In this document: in pieces, positions 9,360-19,193 of the stretch
Layout: every line of letters starts with the position of its first letter
Numbering within the stretch: position 1 is the first letter of the stretch
Origin: Lewinellaceae bacterium
GTDB lineage: Bacteria > Bacteroidota > Bacteroidia > Chitinophagales > Saprospiraceae
DNA length: 64,000 nt
Assembly (NCBI GenBank): GCA_020636315.1
Contig: JACJYA010000004.1
Span: 186,001-250,000, forward strand
Direction: 5' to 3'
Notes under the pieces: model-generated
The model's input: the letters and a program-made list of their open reading frames with translations, nothing else
Told to the model about the DNA's origin: nothing
Database searches by the model: none
Translations under genes and position numbers: made by a program

Positions 9360-9390
9360 GAAGGAAAGCACTTCGGAAGTGCCTTCCTTC
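9360..9390. terminator. Hairpin between convergent T9SS genes, probable bidirectional terminator
   Basis: A 15-base inverted repeat (9360-9374 pairing into 9376-9390 around a three-base loop, one A-C mismatch) lies 36 bases past the + strand gene and 58 bases past the minus-strand gene. There is no strong U tract, so efficiency is uncertain. Confidence 0.6.
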
Positions 9391-9448
9391 TTATCTGGAG
9401 TACAAAAAATCTCTACCTGCGGTGCTATCGGCGGGTTTAATGGGAGGC

Positions 9449-12400
9449 TCACTCCGCCAGCAATTTGAATATCCGCTCCTCTCCTTCGGGGCCGACCCTG
9501 AGGCTCAGCAGATAGACTCCCGTAGGCTGATCCCGCATTTCCAGGTGCATCAGAGGGCCGGTAACCTTTTGGGTTCCTTTGAGGACAAGGCGGCCGCTCA
9601 TGTCGTACAATTCATAGAATACGTCATCATCCATCACATCGGTGAATGTGGCCTCGATATAAGCCCCGAAAGGATTGGGAAATACCCGTAGCACCTCTTT
9701 TCCTGAATAGAAACTTTCCTTGCGGATGGCAATGGTGGAAGAATAAAAGGCCTCTTCCTCCCCTTCCACAGCCCCATCGCTAACCACCCGCAGGCGGAAG
9801 AAATAAAGCAGGCGGTCGCCATCGGTATTGAAGGTGTAGGCATGCAGGTCTGTGGAGAGGACGCCTTTGGCATTCACCTGCCCGATGGTTTCAAAGGCCT
9901 TGCCGGTATAGGAGCGCTCCACTTCAAAATATCTGCAATTGTACTCCGGCTGGGTCGTCCATTCGAGGCGGATGGACGAAGGGCTGCTGAAATCCCCTTC
10001 AAAGCTGAGCAGTTGGGTCTTCAAATCGCCACCGAATTTGGTGACTTTCACATCGTCGATGGCCACCCCGCTGTGGTTGCCGGTATTCTCAGAGCGAAAT
10101 ACAAAACGGAAAGCCACGTGTTCCTGGCCGGCCAGCGAGCTTATGTTGAGGGTGAAATTATCAAATGAAGCTTTCGTTCCGCTGAAATAAGAGGCCCCCA
10201 GTGGGAAGGCAGCCGCCGGTTCAGACTCGTTGGTGTAAGGGTACCAACCGCTATCCTGGCCGGCCCCCAATTGCTTCCACGACTGTCCGCGGTTTGTAGA
10301 ATACTGCACCTGGAAGCCATCGAAGCCGGCCTGCAGGCTGTATTTCGCCCAGAAGCTGAACTCGTATATCCCCGGATCCGAAAAGTCGAAATCGGGCAGG
10401 TAGAGGTAGGTTTCCGTATTGGGCTGATAGTATTCCTCATCCAGTCCGATCACAAAGGCGTTATCACCGCTGTTGACCCCGCTCTTACCGGAAACGGAAG
10501 ACCGCCCGCGCTCCCAGGAAGAACCGCTGATCGTGTGTATGCCGTACTGCTCAGGGTGGCCTTCAAACCCACCGCCATAAGCCGCTTCTTCGGAAGTATA
10601 GGGCAGGCTCAGGCTGGGCAATATCTTAATAGTAGCTGTGGTGGAAACAGCTCCGTTTATGGTCATTTTAAGGTCGTATTCTCCAATTGCATTGTATTCC
10701 TTGGCCACCGTTTCACCAGAGGCGGTGGTGCCGTCGCCGAATTCCCACTCGAAAGACTCTGCCTGGAGGGACCGCACGCCGGAAAGCACAAGAGGCGATT
10801 GGGTGTAATGCACCTGATTTCCGGTGATGGCGGGAATCGGGTCGGAGAAGAGGTCCGAAGTCCACAACCCTCTGCCATACGTAGCCGCCAGGACTACCTT
10901 ATCCGACTGCCGCGCCTGCAGCATGGATACCCGTGTAAGCGGAATGCCGGTTCCGGGAACAGGGGGCACCCATTCAGTCTGGCTACCGGTAAGTTGTGCG
11001 GTAGCCCATACACCCAGTTCGGTGGCGATGATGGCCTGGGAGGCGTCGTTGGGATTGAATATGCCCCAGCGAACCGGCATATCCGGCAGGTTGCCTTCGC
11101 AGGCTGTCCAGGACTGGCCTCCGTTTGTGCTTTCATATACACTGGTGACCCCGTAGTTGGAAAGGGTGGCCAGCAGGTGATCCGGGTTGCCCCGCTCGAT
11201 GTCAATACTGGAAACGGAACCGGAGCTGCCAAGGGCCATCACCGTGGCATTCACCGCGTTGCCCAGATGAGCGTCATCAATCCGAAAAATTCGGCCTGAA
11301 CCGGCTCCAAGATAAACGCGATTTGGGACATTCGGATCCACTCTTACATGAGTAACCGACACTTCCTGCCCCGCAATGTCAATTATACCACCTATGGCCG
11401 TTTCCCGGTTCCAGCGGTAAAAATCTCCGGTATTCGTCTGGGCATAGAGGATGTTGGCTTCGTCATCGTAATCCGAAGGGTTAACAAAGCCGCCATCCGT
11501 ATTCACCCCGGTGCCGAAAGAAGCCCCCCCGTCGATCGACAAGGAGTAGTCTCCATAGTACAGGGATATCAACTGGTACAGAGGTTCATCCTGGTCGATA
11601 TGGGCGTAGAAGCCGTCGCCTCCGCCCACCGTACGGGCGCCGACGATACCGAAGCGGCTGAGCTGCAGGGAGCCGTTGTCCTGGGTGCCGCCGATGAAGT
11701 AGTCGCGCAGGGATTCCGGGTGCAGGTCGGCGGCGTAGAACTGGGTAACGTTGTAGTTCGTGTTCGCAGCCTGGATGATCCCCCCGCCGTTGAAAGTCCG
11801 GAAAAAGCCGCCGTCGTTGCCAAAATAGGCTACGCCCTGCTTTTCCTCATCAAAAAGGATCTTGTGCTGGTCGGCATGGACGAACTGCAGGGGGCTGCCC
11901 GTCCAGTCGGAAAGCTGGTTGAAGGAAAAACCACCGTTCTCGGAAACATAAAGGTCGATCCCTCCGATAATGATGCGTTGCCCGTTGAAGGGGTCCACCT
12001 CGATCTCCAGGTCGTAGCCCCCCTGGCCACGGGTCCAGTTTTCTCCGTCATTACTGATGGGAGCGCTGTAAACATCCCAGAATGTGGAACCTTCCGCCAG
12101 CCGGTGAACGCCGCTGCCGTTACCACCGCTGTTGCCCACTGCATACAGGAAATGAGGGCTGCCCTGGCTCACAGCGATCTCCACCCGGGAAAAGCCACCG
12201 GTAAAATTGGTGCCTGCGGTGAGGTTTTCCCAGGAGCTGAGATCTCCTGAAGCGGACTTAAATATGTTGGAAGTAGTAGAAACGTAAATAGTGCCAGAGG
12301 CCTTATGGTAGGCCATATCGTGGATGGCATCCTCAAAAGCGCCTGCTCCGGCGCCGAGCACCTTTTGCCAGCTCCCCCCCCGGTCATTGCTGCGATAGAG

Positions 12401-13081
12401 CCCCCGGGTCGTACCGGCATAGACATCGCCGGTTTGAGGGTGGACAAAAAGCGCCTGGGTGAACTGAAAATTTCCGTTGGTGGTGGCGGGGAGAACCGCC
12501 CAGTCTTTCCCTCCGTTCTCCGAACGGAAAAGGGCAAAACCGGAAATGCCGCCGTACAATTCGCCGGTGCCCAGATAAAATATATCGGGCTCATTGGGGT
12601 CCTGGGCCAGAGCTCCGATGGAGATGTTGTCGAGATAGTCGTCAACTTTATACCATTCCGGGCGGCTGGCGGTGATGTCATCTGTCTTCCACAGCCCTCC
12701 GGAAACACCGCCGGCCCAGATGGCTTTTCGCTCCGGGCCATTCAAATCGATATGGATGACGCGGGTACGGCCCCCGATATTGTTCGGGCCGCGCTCCCGC
12801 CAATGGGATTCCAGAATGCCTTCGGGGCTGCGGCCGGCGTAATATTGCTGCAATTCTTTTGTCTTTTTCAAGGCTTTGGCCAGGCGTTCGAGTGGCGGGT
12901 ACCCGAGGGCAGGGTCCTGCGTTATTCTATTTTCATACTCCAAAGCTTCCAGGATATGCTCTTGTTCGGAAGATTCATCATTTTCCCTCAACTCCAGAGC
13001 AGTAGAAGAATAAAAAAAGGATGAATAAAGAAGCCCTCCCAGCAAAGCAAGAGTGGCCGATACAACAATAAACCTTTTCAT
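9449..13081 (-). CDS. Sortilin/BNR-type beta-propeller protein with PKD domain and T9SS signal
   Basis: A 1210-residue exported protein. It has an N-terminal hydrophobic signal (residues 4-25), then a long VPS10/BNR-like propeller with repeated Asp-box-like motifs (SENGGKDW, SNDRGGSW, SENGGFSF, STNGGQSW) over about 100-720. A PKD domain follows (WEFGDGTTASGETVAKEY, about 780-850), then a jelly-roll/MAM-like region (about 870-1030) and the T9SS sorting domain (VFPNPFGAYIEATF at about 1130 to the end). Such proteins are taken to be surface adhesins or glycan-binding or -processing proteins. I see no glycosidase active site, so catalysis is not claimed. Confidence 0.85.
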   Translation of the reverse strand: MKRFIVVSATLALLGGLLYSSFFYSSTALELRENDESSEQEHILEALEYENRITQDPALGYPPLERLAKALKKTKELQQYYAGRSPEGILESHWRERGPNNIGGRTRVIHIDLNGPERKAIWAGGVSGGLWKTDDITASRPEWYKVDDYLDNISIGALAQDPNEPDIFYLGTGELYGGISGFALFRSENGGKDWAVLPATTNGNFQFTQALFVHPQTGDVYAGTTRGLYRSNDRGGSWQKVLGAGAGAFEDAIHDMAYHKASGTIYVSTTSNIFKSASGDLSSWENLTAGTNFTGGFSRVEIAVSQGSPHFLYAVGNSGGNGSGVHRLAEGSTFWDVYSAPISNDGENWTRGQGGYDLEIEVDPFNGQRIIIGGIDLYVSENGGFSFNQLSDWTGSPLQFVHADQHKILFDEEKQGVAYFGNDGGFFRTFNGGGIIQAANTNYNVTQFYAADLHPESLRDYFIGGTQDNGSLQLSRFGIVGARTVGGGDGFYAHIDQDEPLYQLISLYYGDYSLSIDGGASFGTGVNTDGGFVNPSDYDDEANILYAQTNTGDFYRWNRETAIGGIIDIAGQEVSVTHVRVDPNVPNRVYLGAGSGRIFRIDDAHLGNAVNATVMALGSSGSVSSIDIERGNPDHLLATLSNYGVTSVYESTNGGQSWTACEGNLPDMPVRWGIFNPNDASQAIIATELGVWATAQLTGSQTEWVPPVPGTGIPLTRVSMLQARQSDKVVLAATYGRGLWTSDLFSDPIPAITGNQVHYTQSPLVLSGVRSLQAESFEWEFGDGTTASGETVAKEYNAIGEYDLKMTINGAVSTTATIKILPSLSLPYTSEEAAYGGGFEGHPEQYGIHTISGSSWERGRSSVSGKSGVNSGDNAFVIGLDEEYYQPNTETYLYLPDFDFSDPGIYEFSFWAKYSLQAGFDGFQVQYSTNRGQSWKQLGAGQDSGWYPYTNESEPAAAFPLGASYFSGTKASFDNFTLNISSLAGQEHVAFRFVFRSENTGNHSGVAIDDVKVTKFGGDLKTQLLSFEGDFSSPSSIRLEWTTQPEYNCRYFEVERSYTGKAFETIGQVNAKGVLSTDLHAYTFNTDGDRLLYFFRLRVVSDGAVEGEEEAFYSSTIAIRKESFYSGKEVLRVFPNPFGAYIEATFTDVMDDDVFYELYDMSGRLVLKGTQKVTGPLMHLEMRDQPTGVYLLSLRVGPEGEERIFKLLAE

Positions 13082-13303
13082 AAGTTAATTTTTAAGACAT
13101 ATTGCTTCCAAACGGGGGGGTAATAATAGCTAAACCAGAATCAAATCTGTCGCAGCCAGCCGACAAAATTTACTTTGAGGCACCTATTTTATAGGTGTAA
13201 GCTATTATTTTTGTGTCTCTTTATTCAGCTCGCGCTCTGTTCAGACAAAAACTCAAACCATTTTCAGATTCAACTATTGAAGGAAACCGCAAATAATAAG
13301 ATC
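13082..13303. promoter_or_regulatory. Divergent promoter region of two T9SS genes
   Basis: The region separates the propeller gene (minus) from the metallopeptidase gene (plus). It carries TATTTTTG at 13206-13213, an exact TAnnTTTG -7 box for the plus-strand gene, and directly before it a perfect 7-bp inverted repeat (13181-13187 with 13191-13197, three-T loop) that could be an operator or an early hairpin. Confidence 0.4.
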
Positions 13304-16300
13304 ATGAGATTATTTCTTACGCTTATCTTCATTCTTTCGGCCTTTTTCTCCGTCTCTGCCCAGCAGAATTTCTGGACAGATGTTGAGCAGGCCGCCTATC
13401 CGGAATCCGCTTCCCGGCAACGCAGTTTCGTAGTCACCAGCTACCGCGCTCTTGCCCTGGACATGGAAGGCCTCAAGGCTGCCCTGCAGGCTGCTCCCAT
13501 GGAGTTCACTCCGGAAGCTACGGCTCCCATGATGCTCGACATGCCCATGCCGGACGGCAGCACCAAAACCTTTGAGGTGGTGGAATCGCCGGTGATGGCT
13601 CCGGGGTTGGCCGCCCGCTACCCCTCCATCAAAACCTACAAGGGGTGGAACCCGGACAACCCGGCGGAAACCATCCGCTTCGGCTACGGCCCCAGCGGCC
13701 TTTACGGCACCATTCTGGCCCGGGAAGGCGCCGTTTACATCGACACCAGAACCGAAGATTCCCCTGTTTACATGTCCTATTTCGTAAAAGATAACCCCAA
13801 CCCGGACTTGTGGGCATCTTTTGAATGTGAAACAGAGCCTTCGGATGAAAGCCCGTCCCACATTTACGACGGCGACGTCGTCGAAGGACGCAGCCCGATG
13901 GGGCAGATCACGCTCCGTACTTTTAAGCTGGCGCTTTCCTGCACCGGCGAATACGCTCAGCATTTTGGAGGCACCAAAGAACTGGTAATGGAGCAATTTG
14001 CAGCGGTGGTCAACCGCCTGAACCAGGTATTCGAGCGCGACCTGGCCATCCGGGCGGAATTGATCGAGAACAATGACCAGATCATTTTCCTGAACGGCGA
14101 TACCGATGGGTTGAGTAATGGCCAAACCGGTACCTTATTAGCGCAGAATGGCCCTGTTATCAACCCTATTATAGGCATCAACAGTTATGATTATGGCCAT
14201 GTGTTGAATATTCACAACAACGGTTCGTACGGGGTTGCATTGCTGAGCGGCGCCTGTATCCCGGATTTTAAAGCAGCCGGGGTTTCAGGTTTTTCCAACC
14301 CTCAGGGGGATCCGTTCGTCATTTCTATTGTCGCTCATGAGATGGGGCACCAGTTTGGGGCGAACCACATCATGAGCACCTGCCAGAACGTCAATGACGG
14401 TACTGCCTACGAGCCCGGCAGTGGAAGTACGATCATGGGTTACGCCGGGATCTGCCCCCCGGGAAACAACGTACAGTTTTTTACGGACGATTATTACAAT
14501 ACGATCTCTCTGCAGGAGATCTTTACCTATACCCGCACCGGCCTGGGCAATGCCTGCCCCGAAAAAATGCTTACTGAAAATACAGAACCAACGGTTGAGA
14601 TCCCCCTGTCCGGAGGCTTCTACATTCCCACCAGTACTCCTTTTGAACTGACAGCCGTGGGCGCCGATGCCGAAGGTGACCCGCTCACCTACTGCTGGGA
14701 AGAATTCGACCTCGGGCCAAACAATACCGGCCTGGGCAACCCTCAGGGGGATAGCCCCATTTTCCGCTCTTTCCAGCCAACGGAAAGCCCCACCCGGGTT
14801 TTCCCCAAACTGGAAAAGATCCTGTCGGGCAACAGCGACGTTACGGAAGTCCTGCCCACTTATGGCCGCAACCTGACTTTCCGTTGTACGGTGCGCGATA
14901 ACAGCCCCCTGGGTGGCGCCGCCGTCTGGGCGCAGATAGGGTTTAAAGTCGATAGCACTTCCGGCCCATTCCAGGTCCTGGCGCCAAACACCTTCTCCGA
15001 CCTCTGGATCGTAGGCGCCAATACGGAAATACGATGGGACGTTGCCAATACGGACAATGATATTGTCAACTGCCGACAGGTTAACATCAAACTCTCCCTG
15101 GACGGAGGATACACCTACCCCATCACTCTGCTTGAAAATACGGACAACGACGGGTCCGCCTTTGTTACCGTACCGGATGCGGTTACCACTCAGGCCCGGG
15201 TGCGCATCGAAGCGGCCGACAATATTTTCTTCGATGTTTCCAACCAGAATTTCGCCATCGAGGCCGCTACGGAACCCGGCTACGCCCTGAACGTTTCGCC
15301 CAATGACATCTCCCCGCTTTGCCTGCCCGAGCCCGCCGTCATCGAGATCCGGACGGTCTCCATTCTGGGGTACAACGAGCCCATCACCCTCGATCTGATC
15401 GGAGATCTTCCCAACGGCGCCACCTATAGTTTCTCGCAAAATCCGGTGAACCCCTCGGAAACCGCTTCACTGACGATCGAATTCAACAGTTTCTTTGAAG
15501 AAACGCTCAACCTGCAGATACAGGCGGTAACCGCCAGCCTTGACACGGCCTACCGCGAACTTCAGATCACCACCGCCAGCAATGACTTCTCTTCCATGGA
15601 ACTGCTGGCGCCGGCGGATGGGCGGGATGATATCCAATTGCAAACTGCTTTTTCCTGGGAAGGCGCCGAGGATGCCGTAACCTATGATTTCCAACTGGCC
15701 ACCAGCGCCTCTTTCGAGGAAGGTTCCATTATCGAAGACTCCTACGGCCTCACCGGCACGGAATACTACCCCGAGAACTTTTTCGACAACAACCAGCGCT
15801 TCTTCTGGCGGGTGCGGCCGGTCAACGAATGCGGCCCCGGGCCCTGGCTGGTTCCCTTCGTATTCCAGACGATCTCCGTAGATTGCACCGATGACAACAC
15901 CGCCAACGACCTTCCGATCAACCTGCCCAACAGCAGCACCACCCGGACTTCCACCATGTTTATCGGCACCGACGGAGTGATCAGTGACCTGAACGTCAAA
16001 AACGTGGATGTCAACTTCAACCCGGTGCGCAGCCTCCGCATCTCCCTGGTCAGCCCCGCCGGCACCCGGGCGATGCTCTTCAACCGCAACTGCTTTACCA
16101 ACTCCGGAGACATTGAGCTGACCTTCGACGATGAAGCGCCGGAAGACATTCCCTGCCCGCCCGACGACTTCGTGCCGGCCCAACCGGAAGAACCCCTTTC
16201 CATTTTCGATGGGGAGAATACCGCCGGGGTGTGGACGCTGGAGGTGCAGATCGTGGAAAGCGGCTTCGGCACCGGCACCATCAAGGGATGGCAACTGGAA

Positions 16301-16942
16301 TTCTGCGCCGCCACCGCTACGACTCCGCCCATCCTCCTTACCAATGAGGTGCTCGCCGTGCCACCGGGCCAGGGCAACACTGTCACAGCAGATTATCTGA
16401 AAGCAGAAGACGACGCCGCGACCGCGGAACAACTCACATACACCCTGCTCCAGCCGCCGGCGAACGGCGCCCTTTACCGCTGGAGCCTGAATGAAGAGCT
16501 GGCCACCGGTTCCCTGTTCAGCCAGGCCACGATCGATGTCTTCAACCTGGTTTACGTCCACGACGGGAGCGATACGCAGGAGGACTCCTTCACCTTCATC
16601 GTCGATGACGGGCAGGGCGGGTTCATTCCCACTCAAACCTTCCACATCACCATCGATGAGAATGCCGTGGTGGGAACCGATGAGCCAGAAGCCGGCAATG
16701 CGCTCCGCCTCTTCCCCAACCCGGCAAGGGATCAGGTAACCATAGGCTTTCGCCAGGCCATCGGAGGAGAAATGACGGTTCGCCTGCTGAACCTGCAGGG
16801 CCAGGTGGTACAGCAACAGCGCTTCCCTGAAGCAGGGCGGCAATTGCAGCTCAACACCTCCGGATTGCCGGCAGGGGTTTACTTTGTGAATGTTCAGACG
16901 GAAGAAGGAGCCTTTACGGAGAAGTTGATCCTGCAACGGTAA
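13304..16942 (+). CDS. Secreted M12B-like (reprolysin) zinc metallopeptidase with P-domain and T9SS signal
   Basis: The ATG at 13304 is chosen because it starts a signal peptide (MRLFLTLIFILSAFFSVSA); the longer open frame upstream has no such feature. The protein has 1212 residues. The zinc-binding site HEMGHQFGANH is at residues 345-355, with a downstream STIMGY Met-turn. Fibronectin-like repeats follow, including a D-A-E-x-D-P-L-T-Y-type segment, then a proprotein-convertase P domain (about 860-1010), a cadherin-like/CSPG repeat (about 1020-1110) and a T9SS sorting domain (LRLFPNPARDQVTIGF). It probably degrades proteins outside the cell. The metallopeptidase class is firm, the substrate unknown. 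Confidence 0.92.
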   Translation: MRLFLTLIFILSAFFSVSAQQNFWTDVEQAAYPESASRQRSFVVTSYRALALDMEGLKAALQAAPMEFTPEATAPMMLDMPMPDGSTKTFEVVESPVMAPGLAARYPSIKTYKGWNPDNPAETIRFGYGPSGLYGTILAREGAVYIDTRTEDSPVYMSYFVKDNPNPDLWASFECETEPSDESPSHIYDGDVVEGRSPMGQITLRTFKLALSCTGEYAQHFGGTKELVMEQFAAVVNRLNQVFERDLAIRAELIENNDQIIFLNGDTDGLSNGQTGTLLAQNGPVINPIIGINSYDYGHVLNIHNNGSYGVALLSGACIPDFKAAGVSGFSNPQGDPFVISIVAHEMGHQFGANHIMSTCQNVNDGTAYEPGSGSTIMGYAGICPPGNNVQFFTDDYYNTISLQEIFTYTRTGLGNACPEKMLTENTEPTVEIPLSGGFYIPTSTPFELTAVGADAEGDPLTYCWEEFDLGPNNTGLGNPQGDSPIFRSFQPTESPTRVFPKLEKILSGNSDVTEVLPTYGRNLTFRCTVRDNSPLGGAAVWAQIGFKVDSTSGPFQVLAPNTFSDLWIVGANTEIRWDVANTDNDIVNCRQVNIKLSLDGGYTYPITLLENTDNDGSAFVTVPDAVTTQARVRIEAADNIFFDVSNQNFAIEAATEPGYALNVSPNDISPLCLPEPAVIEIRTVSILGYNEPITLDLIGDLPNGATYSFSQNPVNPSETASLTIEFNSFFEETLNLQIQAVTASLDTAYRELQITTASNDFSSMELLAPADGRDDIQLQTAFSWEGAEDAVTYDFQLATSASFEEGSIIEDSYGLTGTEYYPENFFDNNQRFFWRVRPVNECGPGPWLVPFVFQTISVDCTDDNTANDLPINLPNSSTTRTSTMFIGTDGVISDLNVKNVDVNFNPVRSLRISLVSPAGTRAMLFNRNCFTNSGDIELTFDDEAPEDIPCPPDDFVPAQPEEPLSIFDGENTAGVWTLEVQIVESGFGTGTIKGWQLEFCAATATTPPILLTNEVLAVPPGQGNTVTADYLKAEDDAATAEQLTYTLLQPPANGALYRWSLNEELATGSLFSQATIDVFNLVYVHDGSDTQEDSFTFIVDDGQGGFIPTQTFHITIDENAVVGTDEPEAGNALRLFPNPARDQVTIGFRQAIGGEMTVRLLNLQGQVVQQQRFPEAGRQLQLNTSGLPAGVYFVNVQTEEGAFTEKLILQR

Positions 16943-16946
16943 GATA

Positions 16947-17000
16947 GAACGCGGACGCTATCGCCCGACGCTAAAGCTTTGGGCGACAGCGTCCGCGTTC
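16947..17000. terminator. 20-bp stem-loop between convergent genes
   Basis: Bases 16947-16966 pair with 16981-17000 over 20 positions with a single G-T wobble, enclosing a 14-base loop. It fills the whole gap between the metallopeptidase (stop 16942) and queE (stop 17003), so a bidirectional terminator is likely, although U tracts are missing. It could also be a copy of a dispersed palindromic repeat. Confidence 0.65.
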
Positions 17001-17002
17001 CA

Positions 17003-17770
17003 TCACACCCCCCGTTTATTCCCATAGATCAGAATATGCAACCGGCTGGTGAAGTGAAAACCGTATTCCTTACACACCTCCACCAGCCATTTTTGTTTAT
17101 TGGCTAGGCTTTCCTCTGAGGTGCCTTCCGGCATCAGATACACTTTTCGAGGAGATATGCTGTAACGGTAAATGAGCTCCAATACTTCTTCCAGATCCTT
17201 CGGGGCAGCGATAACAAACTTGAAAACGGCCTTCGGGCTTTGGGCGAAGAAGCGATAGGCTTTCGGTTTCTCCCTTAGCTTTTTCGGGTTGCTGGAATTG
17301 GCCAGTTTGGGGGATACGTTGTACTGATTGATCCGCGCATCGAGGGCCGGCTCCGGAACGATGGTGCCGTTGGTTTCAATTTCAAACCAGTAGCTCTCGC
17401 CCAATTCTTCCATCAACGCCTGCAAACCCTCCTGCTGCATCATGGGCTCGCCGCCGGTAAGCACGACGTTCCTGCAGGGGTGCTGCCGCACCAGGGTTGC
17501 CACTTCTCCTACCGGCAGCTCCGCCACAACTTCTTTGATGTCGAACTTTTCATACCCCGGGTCCGTGTCACGCTCGTGCGCGAAACGGGTGCCCTTCCAG
17601 TTCCAGGTGTAATCCGTATCACACCAGATGCAATGCAGGTTACACAGGGAAGTACGGACAAAAATGCTGGGCTGGCCCAGGTGCTTTCCCTCGCCCTGAA
17701 TGCTGTAGAATATCTCCGGGTTGCCGTCCGGTTTTGCGATCTTGAGCCGTGGATTCGTGGATTCGTTCAT
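17003..17770 (-). CDS. queE: 7-carboxy-7-deazaguanine synthase, radical SAM enzyme of queuosine synthesis
   Basis: Converts 6-carboxy-tetrahydropterin to 7-carboxy-7-deazaguanine with SAM and a 4Fe-4S cluster. The signature GNPEIFYSIQGEG is followed by VRTSLCNLHCIWCDTDYTW, giving the radical SAM C-x3-C-x2-C motif, and later by LTGGEPMMQ. With the ATG at 17770 it has 255 residues. The frame stays open to an ATG at 17830, but bases 17748-17810 are an octanucleotide repeat array that would encode repeated NESTNP words, so the true N-terminus is uncertain and at least partly array-derived. No other queuosine gene is nearby. Confidence 0.88.
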   Translation of the reverse strand: MNESTNPRLKIAKPDGNPEIFYSIQGEGKHLGQPSIFVRTSLCNLHCIWCDTDYTWNWKGTRFAHERDTDPGYEKFDIKEVVAELPVGEVATLVRQHPCRNVVLTGGEPMMQQEGLQALMEELGESYWFEIETNGTIVPEPALDARINQYNVSPKLANSSNPKKLREKPKAYRFFAQSPKAVFKFVIAAPKDLEEVLELIYRYSISPRKVYLMPEGTSEESLANKQKWLVEVCKEYGFHFTSRLHILIYGNKRGV

Positions 17771-17810
17771 TTTTGAGTTCGTGGATTTGGGATTCGTGGA
17801 TTCGTTGGCT
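17748..17810. repeat. Octanucleotide word array at the queE start
   Basis: Eight consecutive words, seven of 8 bases and one of 7, mostly CGTGGATT or close variants, in register. It contains an exact 17-base direct repeat (17751-17767 and 17790-17806). The array is bracketed by gagcc/ggctc, which could pair. It is one of a family of period-7/8 arrays in this window. Confidence 0.85.
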
Positions 17811-17843
17811 CGAGGGGGCTCCGAATACACCTATACTATTCAT

Positions 17844-19133
17844 CTATTCCAATGCCAGCCCCCGCCGCAGGTACATCCAGTGCTGGATGGCGCCCCGGGC
17901 AAGCAGGAACAGCAGCAATGTCAGCCACAGGCCGTTATTGCCCAGGGAAAGCGTAGCGAAATAGCCGGCAATGAAGATAACAAACGCCAGGATCATACTG
18001 TTGCGCATGGCCCGGGAAGCCGTCAGCCCGATGAATACGCCATCCCAGATGTAGCAGGGGGTGCCAAAGACGGGAAACAGGGCCATCCAGAACAGGAAAG
18101 GGCGGGCAGCAGCCAGCACATCCTTCTGGTTGGTAAACACCCGCAACAGTTCGGTACCGAAGAACCAATAGCTCAGGCTGAACAACAGCGCCAACCCCAT
18201 GCCCCAGGCAAACGACAGGCGAATGGCCCGGTTTGTTCTCTCATCGTCGGCAGCTCCTTTGTATTTGCCCACCAGGCTTTCGGAGGCGAAGGCGAAGCCA
18301 TCCACGCCGTAGGACATCCAGTTGAGGAACTGCAGCAGGATGGTATTTACCGCCAGCACCATCCCCCCTTCCGCCGAAGACCGGCTGTAGAAGAAAGCGA
18401 AGGCGCCGGTCAGCGCCAGCGTACGCAGAAAAATGTCGGCGTTTATGCTCAGGAACTTGCTCAGCTTATCCCACTGCAGGATCGCTGCCCGCCGGAAATG
18501 CTCCAGGAGGTATCCGTAGCGGTAATAAAATAATACTATGGCCAGGGCCAGCCCGCAGTACTGAGCGATGATGGTCCCGTAGGCCACTCCATCTACATCC
18601 ATTCCCAGATACTGGACGAAGTAGAAGCTAAGCAGGATGTTGATCACGTTGATCACCACTGTGAGGATCAGCGGGTAAATGGCGTTCTGCATACCGAAGA
18701 ACCAGCCCATAAAGGCATAAAGGCCCAGTGTAGCCGGCGCCGCCCAGATGCGAATGTAGAAGTACCTCGCCACCAGGGCCGCCTGTTCTCCGGTTGTATT
18801 CATCAGGAAGAAGCTGGCCTGGCCAAAAGGCCATTGCAGCAGGAGCAGGCCGCCCGCGACGGCCAGTACGGCCACCAGAGCCCGCCCCAGGGTGTGGGTA
18901 ACGGCCCCTTCATCTTTTGCGCCATAGGCCTGAGCCGTCATGCCCGTAGTGCCCATGCGCAGGAAGCCGAAGTTCCAGTAGATGAAGTTAAATATCATGG
19001 AACCGATGCCCACCGCTCCGATATGAAGTTCAGACAGGCGGCCCATCAGAGCAGTATCCACACTGCTCAGCAGAGGGACGGAGATGTTACTGATAATGTT
19101 GGGTATAGCGAGACGGAGTATCTCTTTATTCAT
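17844..19133 (-). CDS. MATE family multidrug/toxin exporter
   Basis: Inner-membrane antiporter of 429 residues with about twelve hydrophobic helices, close to the MATE norm of 440-460. The N-terminal half has the family pattern NIISNISVPLLSSVDTALMG, and GMTAQAYGAKDEGAVTHTLG matches the conserved region after helix 2; FGMQNAIYPLILTVVINVIN is typical of the DinF-like branch. It should exchange drugs or metabolites for Na+ or H+. It lies downstream of the outer-membrane protein gene at 19194, separated by a long hairpin. Confidence 0.92.
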   Translation of the reverse strand: MNKEILRLAIPNIISNISVPLLSSVDTALMGRLSELHIGAVGIGSMIFNFIYWNFGFLRMGTTGMTAQAYGAKDEGAVTHTLGRALVAVLAVAGGLLLLQWPFGQASFFLMNTTGEQAALVARYFYIRIWAAPATLGLYAFMGWFFGMQNAIYPLILTVVINVINILLSFYFVQYLGMDVDGVAYGTIIAQYCGLALAIVLFYYRYGYLLEHFRRAAILQWDKLSKFLSINADIFLRTLALTGAFAFFYSRSSAEGGMVLAVNTILLQFLNWMSYGVDGFAFASESLVGKYKGAADDERTNRAIRLSFAWGMGLALLFSLSYWFFGTELLRVFTNQKDVLAAARPFLFWMALFPVFGTPCYIWDGVFIGLTASRAMRNSMILAFVIFIAGYFATLSLGNNGLWLTLLLFLLARGAIQHWMYLRRGLALE

Positions 19134-19191
19134 GTTTGCTGGCTTGACAAGTTTACCGCAGAAGGCCCGGGAAACTTGTCGAGCCTCAAAC
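19134..19191 (-). terminator. Long hairpin between the envelope protein gene and the MATE gene
   Basis: Bases 19141-19154 pair with 19172-19185 at 13 of 14 positions, and outer gtttg (19134-19138) can pair with caaac (19187-19191). It occupies the whole gap between the stop at 19194 and the MATE ATG at 19133, so it may terminate, attenuate or process the transcript. There is no U tract. Confidence 0.45.
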
Positions 19192-19193
19192 GG

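Noticed and set aside
17748..17810. CRISPR-like repetition
   Set aside because: The words are 7-8 bases, contiguous and without unique spacers; no cas genes are present. The same holds for the other word arrays.
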